Assembly (NCBI GenBank): GCA_947645675.1
Contig: CANSDP010000002.1
Span: 164,699 to 228,698 of the forward strand
Reading direction: 5' to 3'
Source of the DNA: an uncultured Bacillota bacterium
Lineage (GTDB): Bacteria > Bacillota > Clostridia > Oscillospirales > Oscillospiraceae
DNA: 64,000 nucleotides
Position numbers and translations under genes: made by a program. Numbering within the stretch: the first letter of the stretch is position 1; each line of letters opens with the position of its first letter. The notes below the pieces were generated by a model. The model was not told the origin of the DNA. It was given only the letters and a program-made list of their open reading frames with translations, and searched no databases. Positions 30,208 to 38,935 of this stretch are shown in pieces.

Positions 30208-30236
30208 TTGTCAAAGCTGCGCGGCTCTGTTATAGT
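30208..30236 (+). promoter_or_regulatory. Promoter of the GH31 gene
   Basis: TTGTCA and TATAGT with a 17-base spacer, followed by a small palindrome (GCGAGTACTCGC, 30243-30254) around the expected start, a possible repressor site. Confidence 0.7.
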
Positions 30237-30301
30237 AAACGCGCGAGTACTCGCAAGAAAAACTGTGACCCATTTGCGGCAGACGAAAGGAGCGCATGGC
30301 T

Positions 30302-32299
30302 ATGATTTGGAAATTCAAGTACGGGCATCCCTTTGAGACGGAGGCCGTGGCCGAACATATAAAAGAGACGGAAGAAGCCCCTCCCCTCGGAACGGTCAGC
30401 CTTCAAAACGGCTTTCGCTGGCGGTATGAGCTGGCCAAGGATGATATCGTCTATGGGCTGGGCGAGGCAGTCAGGGGGATCAACAAGCGGGGGCATCGCT
30501 ACATCAGCCACGCCTCGGACGACCCGCACCATATGGAGAGCACACAGTCCCTGTACGGCGCCCACAACTTCATCGTGATAGCGGGAGAACAAAATTTTGG
30601 CCTGTTTGTGGATCATCCCGCCAAGGTCACCTTTGATATCGGCTATACGTGTTCCGATATTCTGGAGATCAGCTGCCAGGAGGCAGATCTATATTTATAT
30701 GTGATAGATGGGGAAACGCCCTATGAAGTGGTGAAGCAGTTCAGGAAAATCATCGGGAGGAGCTATATTCCTCCTAAATTCGCCTTTGGATTCGGCCAAA
30801 GCCGGTGGGGCTACCGGACAAAGGAGGATTTCCGTCGGGTCGCGGACGGATATCGATCCAATCACATTCCCATTGATATGCTCTACATGGATATCGACTA
30901 TATGCAGGATTTTAAGGATTTCACCGTAAACGGAGGGGAATTTGAGGATTTTCCCGGGTTTGTCAAGGAAATGAAGGAGCGCAACATCAGACTGATCCCC
31001 ATTATCGACGCGGGAGTCAAGGTGGAGAAAGGATACCCGGTCTATGAGGAGGGCGTCAAAAACGGATATTTCTGCAAGAGGGCGGACGGCAGCGATTTTG
31101 TGGCGGCGGTTTGGCCGGGAGATACCCACTTTCCGGACGTCTTGAATCCGGAGGCCAGGCGCTGGTTCGGCGGCTGCTACCGTTCCCTGATCGAACAAGG
31201 CATTGAAGGCTTCTGGAACGATATGAACGAGCCCGCAATCTTTTATACGCCGGAGGGGCTGGAGGCGGCCTCCCGGCTGATGCTGGAATATATGGAGGAT
31301 GAGACGGGCGCGGTATCCATGTTTCAGGTCCGAGAGGCGTTGACAGGGCTTCAGAATCATCAGGATTATTACAAGGCTTTCTATCATCAGGCAGACGGCC
31401 GCATGGTCCGCCATGATAAGGTACATAATCTGTTTGGCTATAATATGACCCGGGCGGCGGACGAGGGCTTTGAGCGGATCGCTCCGGGCAAGCGGTTTCT
31501 GCTGTTTTCCCGCTCCTCCTACATTGGAATGCACCGCTGCGGCGGGATCTGGACCGGAGACAATAAGTCCTGGTGGAACCATATCCTGCTGAATCTGCAA
31601 ATGATGCCGGCTCTGAATATGTGCGGCTTTTTGTACGCGGGAGCGGACCTGGGCGGCTTTGGCGGCCACACGACCCGGGACCTTCTGCTGCGCTGGCTGG
31701 CTCTCGGTGTGTTCACGCCGCTGATGCGGAATCACTCCGCCATCGACACAAGGGAGCAGGAGTGCTATCAATTTGAGGGCGTGGAGGATTTCCGCCACAT
31801 TGTGGGGGTCCGCTACCGTTTGCTGCCCTATCTTTACAGCGAATATATGAAAGCGGCCCTCTCGGACGATCTGTATTTCAAGCCGCTGGCCTTTGAGTAT
31901 CCACGGGACACGTTCGCTCCCCGGGTGGAGGACCAGTTGATGCTGGGCGGGGAGATCATGATCGCCCCCGTCTATACCCAGAACGCGAAGGGACGGTATG
32001 TCTATCTGCCGGAAGAAATGCGGTTCGTCAAGTTTATGCCCGACGGCTCCATTCATCAAGAGACGTTGTCTCCGGGGCACCATTATGTGGAAATTGCCTT
32101 GAATGAAGTGCCTCTGTTTATTCGCTCCGGGAAATGTATCCCAGTTGCCAAGGCGGCCGAATGTGTGGCGGAGCTTCAGACAGACGCTCTTGAACTGCTG
32201 GGGGATCCGGGGACTGAATATCTGCTGTATGACGATGACGGAACGTATAAGGACTATGATAATCCGGCAAACAGAAGGCTGCTGAAAAAAATGTCATAA
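30302..32299 (+). CDS. Glycoside hydrolase family 31 (alpha-glucosidase type)
   Basis: 665 residues from the second ATG at 30302, nine bases after AAAGGAG; an ATG at 30296 is too close. The GH31 catalytic features are intact: DMLYMDIDYM, the nucleophile Asp in FWNDMNEPA (about residue 306) and the acid/base Asp in WTGDNKSWW (about residue 420), with FSRSSYIG and HTTRDLLLRWLALG. No signal peptide, so it acts in the cytoplasm on imported alpha-glucosides or related sugars. Alone on its strand; it adjoins the fructan locus and may share its use. Substrate among alpha-glucosides or alpha-xylosides is not decided. Confidence 0.93.
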   Translation: MIWKFKYGHPFETEAVAEHIKETEEAPPLGTVSLQNGFRWRYELAKDDIVYGLGEAVRGINKRGHRYISHASDDPHHMESTQSLYGAHNFIVIAGEQNFGLFVDHPAKVTFDIGYTCSDILEISCQEADLYLYVIDGETPYEVVKQFRKIIGRSYIPPKFAFGFGQSRWGYRTKEDFRRVADGYRSNHIPIDMLYMDIDYMQDFKDFTVNGGEFEDFPGFVKEMKERNIRLIPIIDAGVKVEKGYPVYEEGVKNGYFCKRADGSDFVAAVWPGDTHFPDVLNPEARRWFGGCYRSLIEQGIEGFWNDMNEPAIFYTPEGLEAASRLMLEYMEDETGAVSMFQVREALTGLQNHQDYYKAFYHQADGRMVRHDKVHNLFGYNMTRAADEGFERIAPGKRFLLFSRSSYIGMHRCGGIWTGDNKSWWNHILLNLQMMPALNMCGFLYAGADLGGFGGHTTRDLLLRWLALGVFTPLMRNHSAIDTREQECYQFEGVEDFRHIVGVRYRLLPYLYSEYMKAALSDDLYFKPLAFEYPRDTFAPRVEDQLMLGGEIMIAPVYTQNAKGRYVYLPEEMRFVKFMPDGSIHQETLSPGHHYVEIALNEVPLFIRSGKCIPVAKAAECVAELQTDALELLGDPGTEYLLYDDDGTYKDYDNPANRRLLKKMS

Positions 32300-32317
32300 A
32301 AAGGACTGCTCCAATCA

Positions 32318-32353
32318 GAGCGGGACAAGCGGATCTCACCGCCTGTCCCGCTC
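32318..32353. terminator. Strong hairpin between convergent genes
   Basis: GAGCGGGACAAGCGG and CCGCCTGTCCCGCTC around a six-base loop separate the GH31 end from the 32368-33096 end. The T-tract is weak (CCCGTTT), so it is a probable but not ideal bidirectional terminator. Confidence 0.55.
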
Positions 32354-32367
32354 CCCGTTTGGGCAGA

Positions 32368-33096
32368 TTATGTTGCCAAATACGCAATATACTGGACAAC
32401 GGCGGGAAGCCGGGGGCTGTTGCCCACCACGCCCAGATATACGGGCTCCGGGAAGGCCCCTTGAAACAGGGGGAACTGGGAGAGGTCAAGTCCGTTTGCG
32501 GCCTCCTCCGTCACCGCCCTGTACTGCTCCGCCTGGTTGAGGGTGTATTCAATGGAGTTGTCCTCCAGAATTACCGTGTTCACGGTCAGGCACGGCTCCA
32601 GACGGCGGTACAGGGCGCCGTCCGAAGCGAGCAGGCCGGACAGGTCAAGGAGATATCCCTTCCGGGAAAAAATATCATAGGCCTCCTGGTTCATCAGGAC
32701 GACGTCCAGCTGCTCCGCATTGATGGCGGCCATGAGCTTCAGGCTGGAGGCGTACTGATATTCGTGGTTCTCCAGGGAGGGGTGGTCCGACAAATAGAGC
32801 CCCCGGGACAGGTCGATCTCAGCCCGTTTGGGGTCGGTACCGCTGGCGGAGAGAAATCCTCCGGTCAATCGGGCTTCCAGCTCATCCCCGACAGAAATAT
32901 TGATATGAGCCATGTATAAAACGACCTCTTTTTTGGCGAGCTGCCGGTACGCCGCGGAGCCGGCCAGGTACAGCGCGATGAGGCCCAGCAGGATGGGCAG
33001 CTTGCAGTAGGTATAAATGTACTCCGCCTTGCCAGCCGGAGTCATCCTTTGAAAGGCCGCCCTCCGGGCAGCCTTTTCCTTCTTCGACAGACTCAT
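32368..33096 (-). CDS. Single-pass extracytoplasmic protein of the LacI-YesL module, unknown
   Basis: 242 residues. A basic cytosolic N-terminus (KKEKAARRAAF) precedes one membrane helix (about 33-52), then an extracytoplasmic domain of about 190 residues. It resembles the 50623-51207 product in layout and in the stretches YQYASSLKLMAAINAEQLDV versus YAAASNVKLMADLDSCESYF, so both seem to be one family with distant similarity to the binding-protein fold. ATGA overlap joins it to the YesL-like gene. Function unknown; linkage to sugar loci suggests a role in sensing or transport of oligosaccharides. Confidence 0.75.
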   Translation of the reverse strand: MSLSKKEKAARRAAFQRMTPAGKAEYIYTYCKLPILLGLIALYLAGSAAYRQLAKKEVVLYMAHINISVGDELEARLTGGFLSASGTDPKRAEIDLSRGLYLSDHPSLENHEYQYASSLKLMAAINAEQLDVVLMNQEAYDIFSRKGYLLDLSGLLASDGALYRRLEPCLTVNTVILEDNSIEYTLNQAEQYRAVTEEAANGLDLSQFPLFQGAFPEPVYLGVVGNSPRLPAVVQYIAYLAT

Positions 33097-33761
33097 ACGT
33101 CTCCACCGGCCTCTGGGATGCTCTCATCCTCCGCCTCCGGATCATAGGAGCAGGCGTCGATCACTCTGGACAGCAGATAGGAGCTGAGCAGGGCGCACAG
33201 GCCCTCGCCGAAGATGATCAGCGGGGTAAACACGCTGACCACCAGAAAGAACATGGCAAAATGTACCGCGAACACCAGAATGGTGCAGAAGAGATAGTGA
33301 GTCCCAATGAAAAAGGAATTTTTCAGCATGGCCCAGTTGGTGTTGGAGACGCTGGCCACCAGGGGAAAGACAAACAGCAAAACGATGGTGTAAGCCACCG
33401 CCGCGGCGATCACCAGGGCCAGGATCAAGGTCCACAGAACGGCGGCGGCGCCGGTGGAGGAGGCGCGGAGATGATACACGATGTATCCGTCGCTGGCCAG
33501 CAGCCCGCCAACGGCCAGCAGGATCAGCCACAGGACGGTGGACTGGCGGAAATTTTCCCGGAAGGAGCGGAAGAACATGCGGGTCAAGGCGTGGTCCTCC
33601 CCCCGGACGATTTTCAGGGAGGTGTAGTACAGCGCCGTGGTGGACGCCCCAATGGTAACGATGGGAATGCAGCAGAGGAACCAGAGGATATTCAGGCAGC
33701 AGCTGTAGCAAAGCTTCATCATCAGCTGGCCAAAGGGACTGTCGTAGGAAAGAAATTTCAT
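33093..33761 (-). CDS. YesL/DUF624-family membrane protein
   Basis: 222 residues with about six membrane segments. NILWFLCCIPIVTIGASTTA followed by LYYTSLKIVRGED and FFRSFRENFRQST is the DUF624 signature. Such genes (yesL in Bacillus) accompany oligosaccharide ABC transporters; the biochemical role is unknown. ATGA overlaps at both ends place it between the LacI gene and the 32368-33096 gene. Confidence 0.88.
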   Translation of the reverse strand: MKFLSYDSPFGQLMMKLCYSCCLNILWFLCCIPIVTIGASTTALYYTSLKIVRGEDHALTRMFFRSFRENFRQSTVLWLILLAVGGLLASDGYIVYHLRASSTGAAAVLWTLILALVIAAAVAYTIVLLFVFPLVASVSNTNWAMLKNSFFIGTHYLFCTILVFAVHFAMFFLVVSVFTPLIIFGEGLCALLSSYLLSRVIDACSYDPEAEDESIPEAGGDV

Positions 33762-34822
33762 TTCACTTCCTCCTTCACGGTCAGCTTTGTGGAATCCCGG
33801 CAGATCAGCTCAGTAGCCGTATAGACGGTCCGGTAGTCCAGATAGGGCTCTTTCATTCTGGACAGCAAGAGATGGAGGGCGGTAAAGGCCATGATCTGGG
33901 TGTGGATGTGGACGGTGGTCAGCGCCGGGGTCATGATCCTGGATTCCGGGGCGTCGTCGAACCCGCATAAAAGGATATCGCCTGGGACCGATTTGCCCAG
34001 CTTGCGCAGCGCCTGCATGGTGTCCACGGCGATAAAGTCGTTGGCGCAGAGAAACACCTCCGGCAGCTCCGGCAGGGCGGAGAGGGGGACATCCATATCC
34101 GTGGAATGCCGCTTGATACAGAACGCCTCGTCCACGGGGACGCCGGCCAGGGTCATAGCGGAACGGAAAGCGACATAGCGCTCAAAAAAGGACTGGCAGT
34201 GCTCATAATCGCCAATAAAGCCGATTTTCCGGATGCCCTTCCCCAATAAATCATGGACCAGCTTGGTAATCCCGGTGGTATTGTCCATCAGCAGCTGGTC
34301 GGCGGGGAGAGAATCGCCATACCGCTTATGGGGGCCGTCCACGAACAGCACAGGCAGTCCCAAGGTGCAGACCATCTCGTCATAGGCCCGGTCAAACATC
34401 TCTATGCACATGATGGCGCTGGCCCGTTCCGGGTCGAATGTGGCCGGGAGGGTGTGCTGAGCCAGATTCTCCCGGTCCACCTTATAAATATTGAACGAAT
34501 AGCCCAGCTGAGACAGCTCCTGCTTGAACCGGTCCAGCATGGGGATGGCGAAGTGGTTGGACAGCAGGGAGAGGTTCGCGGTGAACACGGCAATTTCGCT
34601 GGCTGCCGCGGGGGGCTCTGAGTCCCCGGTGGGAACAAACCTGCCGCTTCCCGAGAGGGCGGCCACATAGGAGAACTGCTTATAGCCCATTTCCACCGCT
34701 TTCTGGAGAATTTTTTCCCTTGTCGCCTCCGCCAGACCGTCAGAGTTGTTGATTGCCTTAGACACGGTGTTTCGTGAAACGCCCAGGGCGTCCGCAATAT
34801 CTTGAATGGTGACCCGTTTCAT
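33758..34822 (-). CDS. LacI-family transcriptional regulator (fructan locus 1)
   Basis: 354 residues from the ATG at 34822 (MKRVTIQDIADALGVSRNTV), which has GAGGAGGT upstream. N-terminal HTH and hinge helix (residues ~3-50), then a periplasmic-binding-like effector domain. Divergent from the ABC/GH32 operon at 35208, so it most likely represses that operon and its own unit until a sugar binds. Its 5' region carries an IS5-type MITE 30 bases before the start codon, which may alter its expression. Confidence 0.92.
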   Translation of the reverse strand: MKRVTIQDIADALGVSRNTVSKAINNSDGLAEATREKILQKAVEMGYKQFSYVAALSGSGRFVPTGDSEPPAAASEIAVFTANLSLLSNHFAIPMLDRFKQELSQLGYSFNIYKVDRENLAQHTLPATFDPERASAIMCIEMFDRAYDEMVCTLGLPVLFVDGPHKRYGDSLPADQLLMDNTTGITKLVHDLLGKGIRKIGFIGDYEHCQSFFERYVAFRSAMTLAGVPVDEAFCIKRHSTDMDVPLSALPELPEVFLCANDFIAVDTMQALRKLGKSVPGDILLCGFDDAPESRIMTPALTTVHIHTQIMAFTALHLLLSRMKEPYLDYRTVYTATELICRDSTKLTVKEEVK

Positions 34823-34853
34823 GGAATACCTCCTCACTTTTGTGCCTTTTCAA

Positions 34854-34951
34854 GGAACCTCTGATTGAATCGTTTCTCACTGTTCAAAGCCCTGAATGTT
34901 CAGGCGCTTCCCCCGCCGGAGACGGGGAAACACGAATCAATCAGAGGTTCC
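34854..34951. mobile_element. 98-bp IS5-type MITE
   Basis: Terminal inverted repeats GGAACCTCTGATTGA...TCAATCAGAGGTTCC, about 25 bp long and extending to GTTTC/GAAAC, flanked by a TCAA direct repeat (34850-34853 and 34952-34955) as expected for a 4-bp target duplication. The left 60 bp matches the left end of the element at 52551. No coding capacity. Confidence 0.8.
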
Positions 34952-35014
34952 TCAATTTTGTTTTGCACATCGTACCACAGATAGGTGCAAATGTCAAGTT
35001 CGAGATTGTGCGAA

Positions 35015-35032
35015 TGACAATATCAATTGTCA
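35015..35032. promoter_or_regulatory. Candidate operator between lacI and the ABC operon
   Basis: TGACAAT-ATCA-ATTGTCA, a perfect palindrome with 7-bp arms, 46 bases before the -35 box of the operon promoter. A second small palindrome, GTAAACTTAC, overlaps the transcription start at 35105-35114. Confidence 0.45.
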
Positions 35033-35077
35033 CAATATTTGCCCCAAAAATTCTACACTGCAAACGCAAAAATATAG

Positions 35078-35106
35078 TTGACATACGCAAGGTATCGTGC
35101 TAATGT
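35078..35106 (+). promoter_or_regulatory. Promoter of fructan operon 1
   Basis: TTGACA, 17-base spacer, TAATGT; about 100 bases upstream of the first permease start. Confidence 0.75.
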
Positions 35107-35207
35107 AAACTTACCGAATCGGATAAATGTGCAAATACATATATTTAAATTTAGATGGTGCATTTGCTCATTTTCCGGGAGAGGAAAAAACAGAAGGAGG
35201 AACATCT

Positions 35208-36152
35208 ATGAGCAAGTCCCAGACAAGCGCTGTTGTCCCAAAGGGCGGAAACACCAAGCTTCACAACTCTCTGGTGTACATCCGGCAGCACTGGCAGCTG
35301 TATGTGTTATTCATCATGCCTGCCTTTGTGCTGACGATTGTTTTCCGCTACATCCCCATGGGCGGCATCGCCATCGCGTTCATGGACTACAACCCCTTCG
35401 CTGGCATCTTTGGCAGCGAATTTGTGGGGATGTATCACTTTGAGCGCTTCCTGACGTCCCCGGATTTCCTGAGCTACCTGGCCAATACCCTGAAGCTGAG
35501 CGTGTTCGGCCTGCTGTGGGGGTTTCCGGCCCCCATTCTGCTGGCCTTCCTGCTCAACCGCATTCTGAGCAAGAGCAGAAAGCAAAAGATCCAGCTGGTG
35601 CTGTATATGCCCAACTTCATCTCTGTCATCGTGCTGTGCGGTATTGTGCGGATTCTTCTGTCCCCCACGGGCATGATCAACATGCTTTTGGGTACCAACT
35701 ATAACTTTATGACCATGCCGGAGGCGTTCCGGACGATATATATTGCCAGCGGAATCTGGCAGGGCGCCGGCTGGGCCTCCATTATTTATACGGCCGCGCT
35801 CTCCAACGCCAGCAAGGACCTGAAGGAGGCCGCCATCCTGGACGGCGCCAACATCATCCAGCAGATCAAGGCGGTGGAGTGGCCCGCCATCAAGGACACG
35901 GTGCTCATCCAGTTCATCATGTCGGTGGGCAACATCATGAGCATCGGCTTCGAGAAGGCCTACGCCCTCCAGACTGACCTGAATATGGCCTCCTCCGAGA
36001 TCATCTCCACCTACGTGTATAAGCAGGGCCTGATCAACGGCGACTACAGCTTCTCCACCGCCGTGGGCCTGTTCAATACCGTCATCAACGTAATCCTCCT
36101 GATCTCCATGAATGCCGTTGTCAAGAAAATGAACGACGGCAAGGGCATCTGA
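35208..36152 (+). CDS. Sugar ABC transporter permease (LplB/COG4209 type)
   Basis: 314 residues from the ATG at 35208 (MSKSQTSAV), with AGGAGG upstream; the open frame to 35127 is leader. Six membrane helices start with HWQLYVLFIMPAF; the EAA loop EAAILDGANIIQQIKAVEWP contacts the ATPase. FRYIPMGGIAIAFMDY is typical of the LplB group. First gene of permease-permease-binding protein-GH32-GH32. No ATPase gene is present, so a shared MsmX-like ATPase elsewhere is expected. Confidence 0.93.
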   Translation: MSKSQTSAVVPKGGNTKLHNSLVYIRQHWQLYVLFIMPAFVLTIVFRYIPMGGIAIAFMDYNPFAGIFGSEFVGMYHFERFLTSPDFLSYLANTLKLSVFGLLWGFPAPILLAFLLNRILSKSRKQKIQLVLYMPNFISVIVLCGIVRILLSPTGMINMLLGTNYNFMTMPEAFRTIYIASGIWQGAGWASIIYTAALSNASKDLKEAAILDGANIIQQIKAVEWPAIKDTVLIQFIMSVGNIMSIGFEKAYALQTDLNMASSEIISTYVYKQGLINGDYSFSTAVGLFNTVINVILLISMNAVVKKMNDGKGI

Positions 36153-36171
36153 TAGAAAGGGGAGAGAATGC

Positions 36172-37077
36172 TTGAAAACTAAGAAAAGCAGCGCCTTTGC
36201 CCGGCAGTCCGCCGGTGACAGGGCCCTCCTGATTGTGGCATATGCCATCCTTGGCCTGTTTCTGGTTGCCATTATTTTTCCCATCATCTATATCATCCTC
36301 TCATCCTTCATCGACCCCATCACCCTCCAGAACAAGGGCGTGACCTTCGATTTCAGCAAGTGGACGCTGATGGCCTATGAGCGGGTTCTGGGCAACGCCC
36401 AGATATGGGTGGGCTTCAAGAATGCCTTGCTCTACTCCATCGAGGCTACCATCCTGGGCGGGGTCGTCACTCTGCTGGCCGCCTACCCCATGTCCCGGCC
36501 TGACTTCCGGGGCAGAGGCTTCTTCAATGTGATCTTCGTCATCACTATGTTCTTTGGCGGCGGCCTGATCCCTACCTACCTGCTGATCAACGACCTCAAC
36601 CTGCTGGACAACCCGTTGGCCATCCTGCTGCCCTGCGCCTTCAACGTATGGAACATGATCATCGCCCGTACCTACTACCAGGGCATCCCCCGGGACCTCC
36701 AGGAGGCCGCGGACATTGACGGAGCCACCGAAATGGCCTACTTCTTCAAGATCCTGATCCCCGTCTGCACCCCCATCATCGCTACCATCTCCATGTGGAA
36801 CTTTGTGGGTATGTGGAACAGCTACTTTGACGCCATGATCTACCTGAAGGACCCCGCTAAGCAGCCTTTGCAGCTGGTCCTCCGCTCCATCCTGATCCAG
36901 AGCCAGCCTGAGGCCGGTATGGTCTCCGATATCCAGAGCACCGCCGAGCGGGCCCAGCTGGCCGAGCTGCTGAAGTACGCCACCATTATCATCTCCAGCA
37001 TTCCCCTGATGATCATGTATCCCTTCTTCCAAAAGTACTTCGACAGCGGTATTATGGCCGGCGCCGTAAAGGGATAA
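36172..37077 (+). CDS. Sugar ABC transporter permease (YtcP/COG0395 type)
   Basis: 301 residues from a TTG start eight bases after GGGGAG. Six helices; EAA loop EAADIDGATEMAYFFKILIP is intact. The chain ends with IMAGAVKG as in the partner locus (FMAGAVKG). It pairs with the upstream permease. Confidence 0.92.
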   Translation: MKTKKSSAFARQSAGDRALLIVAYAILGLFLVAIIFPIIYIILSSFIDPITLQNKGVTFDFSKWTLMAYERVLGNAQIWVGFKNALLYSIEATILGGVVTLLAAYPMSRPDFRGRGFFNVIFVITMFFGGGLIPTYLLINDLNLLDNPLAILLPCAFNVWNMIIARTYYQGIPRDLQEAADIDGATEMAYFFKILIPVCTPIIATISMWNFVGMWNSYFDAMIYLKDPAKQPLQLVLRSILIQSQPEAGMVSDIQSTAERAQLAELLKYATIIISSIPLMIMYPFFQKYFDSGIMAGAVKG

Positions 37078-37138
37078 GGCCCCTCTTTTCACGAAACGCA
37101 AAACATACCAACCAACTATCATAAAAAGGAGAATTGAT

Positions 37139-38812
37139 ATGAAAAAGTTTGTTCGCAGAAGCATCTCTCTCGCCCTGGCGCTGGTCATGACCACAGGTCT
37201 GCTGGCAAGCTGCGGCGGCAACAAGCTGGGCGGAAACAGCAAGGGCCTGGAGGTGGACCCCGCCGAGGTGGCCCTGCCCCTGGCGGAGAAGGCCACCATC
37301 AAGGGCCTGACCCAGTTCCCCGCCGGTACTGAGTCCGACCCCAACAACCGCACCATCTTCAAGCGCCTGGAGGAGCAGACCAACGTCCATGTGGAGTGGC
37401 GGGCCATTCAGAAAGACCAGTGGGGCGACACCATCCAGCTGGAGATGTCCAACGCCAAGACCCTGCCCGATTTCGTGTTCGACGCAGGCTTTGGCGAGGT
37501 CGATCTGCTGAAGTACTCCAAGCAGGGCGTTATCATCCCCCTGGAGGACTATATTGACAAGTATATGCCCAACCTGAAAAAGGTCTTTGAGCAGGTGCCT
37601 GAGTATGAGGCCATGTGCAGGGACTCGGAGGGCCACATCTGGGGCCTGCCCTGGATCGAGCAGCTGGGCTACCACAACACCGCCATTCAGCTGCTGGGCA
37701 ACATGCCCTTCATCAACACCGCGTGGCTGGACTTCCTGGGCCTGGAGATGCCCACCACCGTGGACGAGTTCGAGGCCGTCCTCATCGCCTTCCGTGACAA
37801 CGCCGCCGCCCTGAAAGCCCAGTTCAACATCGACGGCGACATCATCCCCATGTCCTGCATTGTCAACGACGGCGGCCAAGACCCCTTCATCCTCATCAAC
37901 GGCTTTGGCGAGGGCTACGGCGACCCCGACGCCGGGAAGCACCTGGCCGTGACCGACGAGGGCAAGGTGGTCAGCGTGGCCACCTCCGAGGGCTTCAAGG
38001 AGGGCACCGCCTGGCTGCACAAGCTGTATGAGGAGAATCTGATCGACGTGGAAGCCTTCACCCAGGACTGGTCCACCTACGTGGCCAAGGGCAAGAGCGG
38101 CCGCTACGGTGTCTGCTTCACCTGGGACGTGGGTAACGTCGCCCCCTCCCTGGAGGGCTGGGCGCCCCTGCCCATGCTGAAGGCTGACACCGTGAACCTC
38201 ACTCCCGCCACCGCCTCCTACACCTCCGGCTTCCAGCGCGGCCGCTGCGTTGTCACCTCCGTGGCCGAGAATCCCGCCCTGGTCTGCGCCTGGCTGGACC
38301 AGATGTACGCTCCCCTCCAGTCCCCCCAGAACAACTGGGGCACCTATGGCGAGGACGACGGCTTCGACATCTTCACTATGGGTACCAACGCCAAGGGCGA
38401 GCCCATGCTCCAGCACGCCCCTCTGGGCGACAAGTCCCCCGTGGAGGTCCGGGAGGCTGAGAGTGTCAACGGTCCTCTGGCCATTCTGGACAGCTACTAC
38501 GGCGAGTATGTCACCCTCCCCGATGACGCCGCTTACCGCCTGGACTGGATCAAGGAGATCTACACCCCCGTCTGCACCGCCAAATACTGCCTGCCCAGCT
38601 TCTTCATGACCCAGGAGGACTCCGTGACCGATTCCAACCTGGGCGCCGATATCGGCAAGTGCATCAACGAGTTCAAGGCCCGCGCCGTCCTGGAGGGCTT
38701 CTCCGACGCCGACTGGGATCAGTTCCAGGCCGACCTACAGTCCTATAAGCTGGACGAGTACGTGGCTCTGTATCAGAAGTATTTCGACGCCTATCTGGAG
38801 GCCCAGAAGTAA
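37139..38812 (+). CDS. Extracellular solute-binding lipoprotein (sugar ABC, locus 1)
   Basis: 557 residues, the large size typical of LplA-like binding proteins. Signal peptide with lipobox LLASC (Cys22). Mature part shows the type 1 extracellular binding fold (LPDFVFDAGFGEVDLLKYSK, WGLPWIEQLGY, WLDFLGLEMPTTVDEF). It captures the oligosaccharide, probably fructan-type given the GH32 neighbours, and delivers it to the permeases upstream. A GC-rich hairpin follows its stop. Confidence 0.93.
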   Translation: MKKFVRRSISLALALVMTTGLLASCGGNKLGGNSKGLEVDPAEVALPLAEKATIKGLTQFPAGTESDPNNRTIFKRLEEQTNVHVEWRAIQKDQWGDTIQLEMSNAKTLPDFVFDAGFGEVDLLKYSKQGVIIPLEDYIDKYMPNLKKVFEQVPEYEAMCRDSEGHIWGLPWIEQLGYHNTAIQLLGNMPFINTAWLDFLGLEMPTTVDEFEAVLIAFRDNAAALKAQFNIDGDIIPMSCIVNDGGQDPFILINGFGEGYGDPDAGKHLAVTDEGKVVSVATSEGFKEGTAWLHKLYEENLIDVEAFTQDWSTYVAKGKSGRYGVCFTWDVGNVAPSLEGWAPLPMLKADTVNLTPATASYTSGFQRGRCVVTSVAENPALVCAWLDQMYAPLQSPQNNWGTYGEDDGFDIFTMGTNAKGEPMLQHAPLGDKSPVEVREAESVNGPLAILDSYYGEYVTLPDDAAYRLDWIKEIYTPVCTAKYCLPSFFMTQEDSVTDSNLGADIGKCINEFKARAVLEGFSDADWDQFQADLQSYKLDEYVALYQKYFDAYLEAQK

Positions 38813-38845
38813 GCATTCCCAGGCAGAGAGCTGCCGTTCCTACGT

Positions 38846-38874
38846 TCCCCCGTCCCCCTGTGGGGGCGGGGGAG
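38846..38874 (+). terminator. Intra-operon terminator-like hairpin
   Basis: CCCCCGTCCCC / GGGGGCGGGGG followed by AGTTTTAA, between the binding-protein and GH32 genes. It may lower GH32 expression relative to the transporter or protect the upstream mRNA end. Confidence 0.6.
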
Positions 38875-38935
38875 TTTTAAAAAGGTCAGAATAAAACGCC
38901 CTCTATGGCGGGCGTGTGCAATGATGGAGGTTCCT

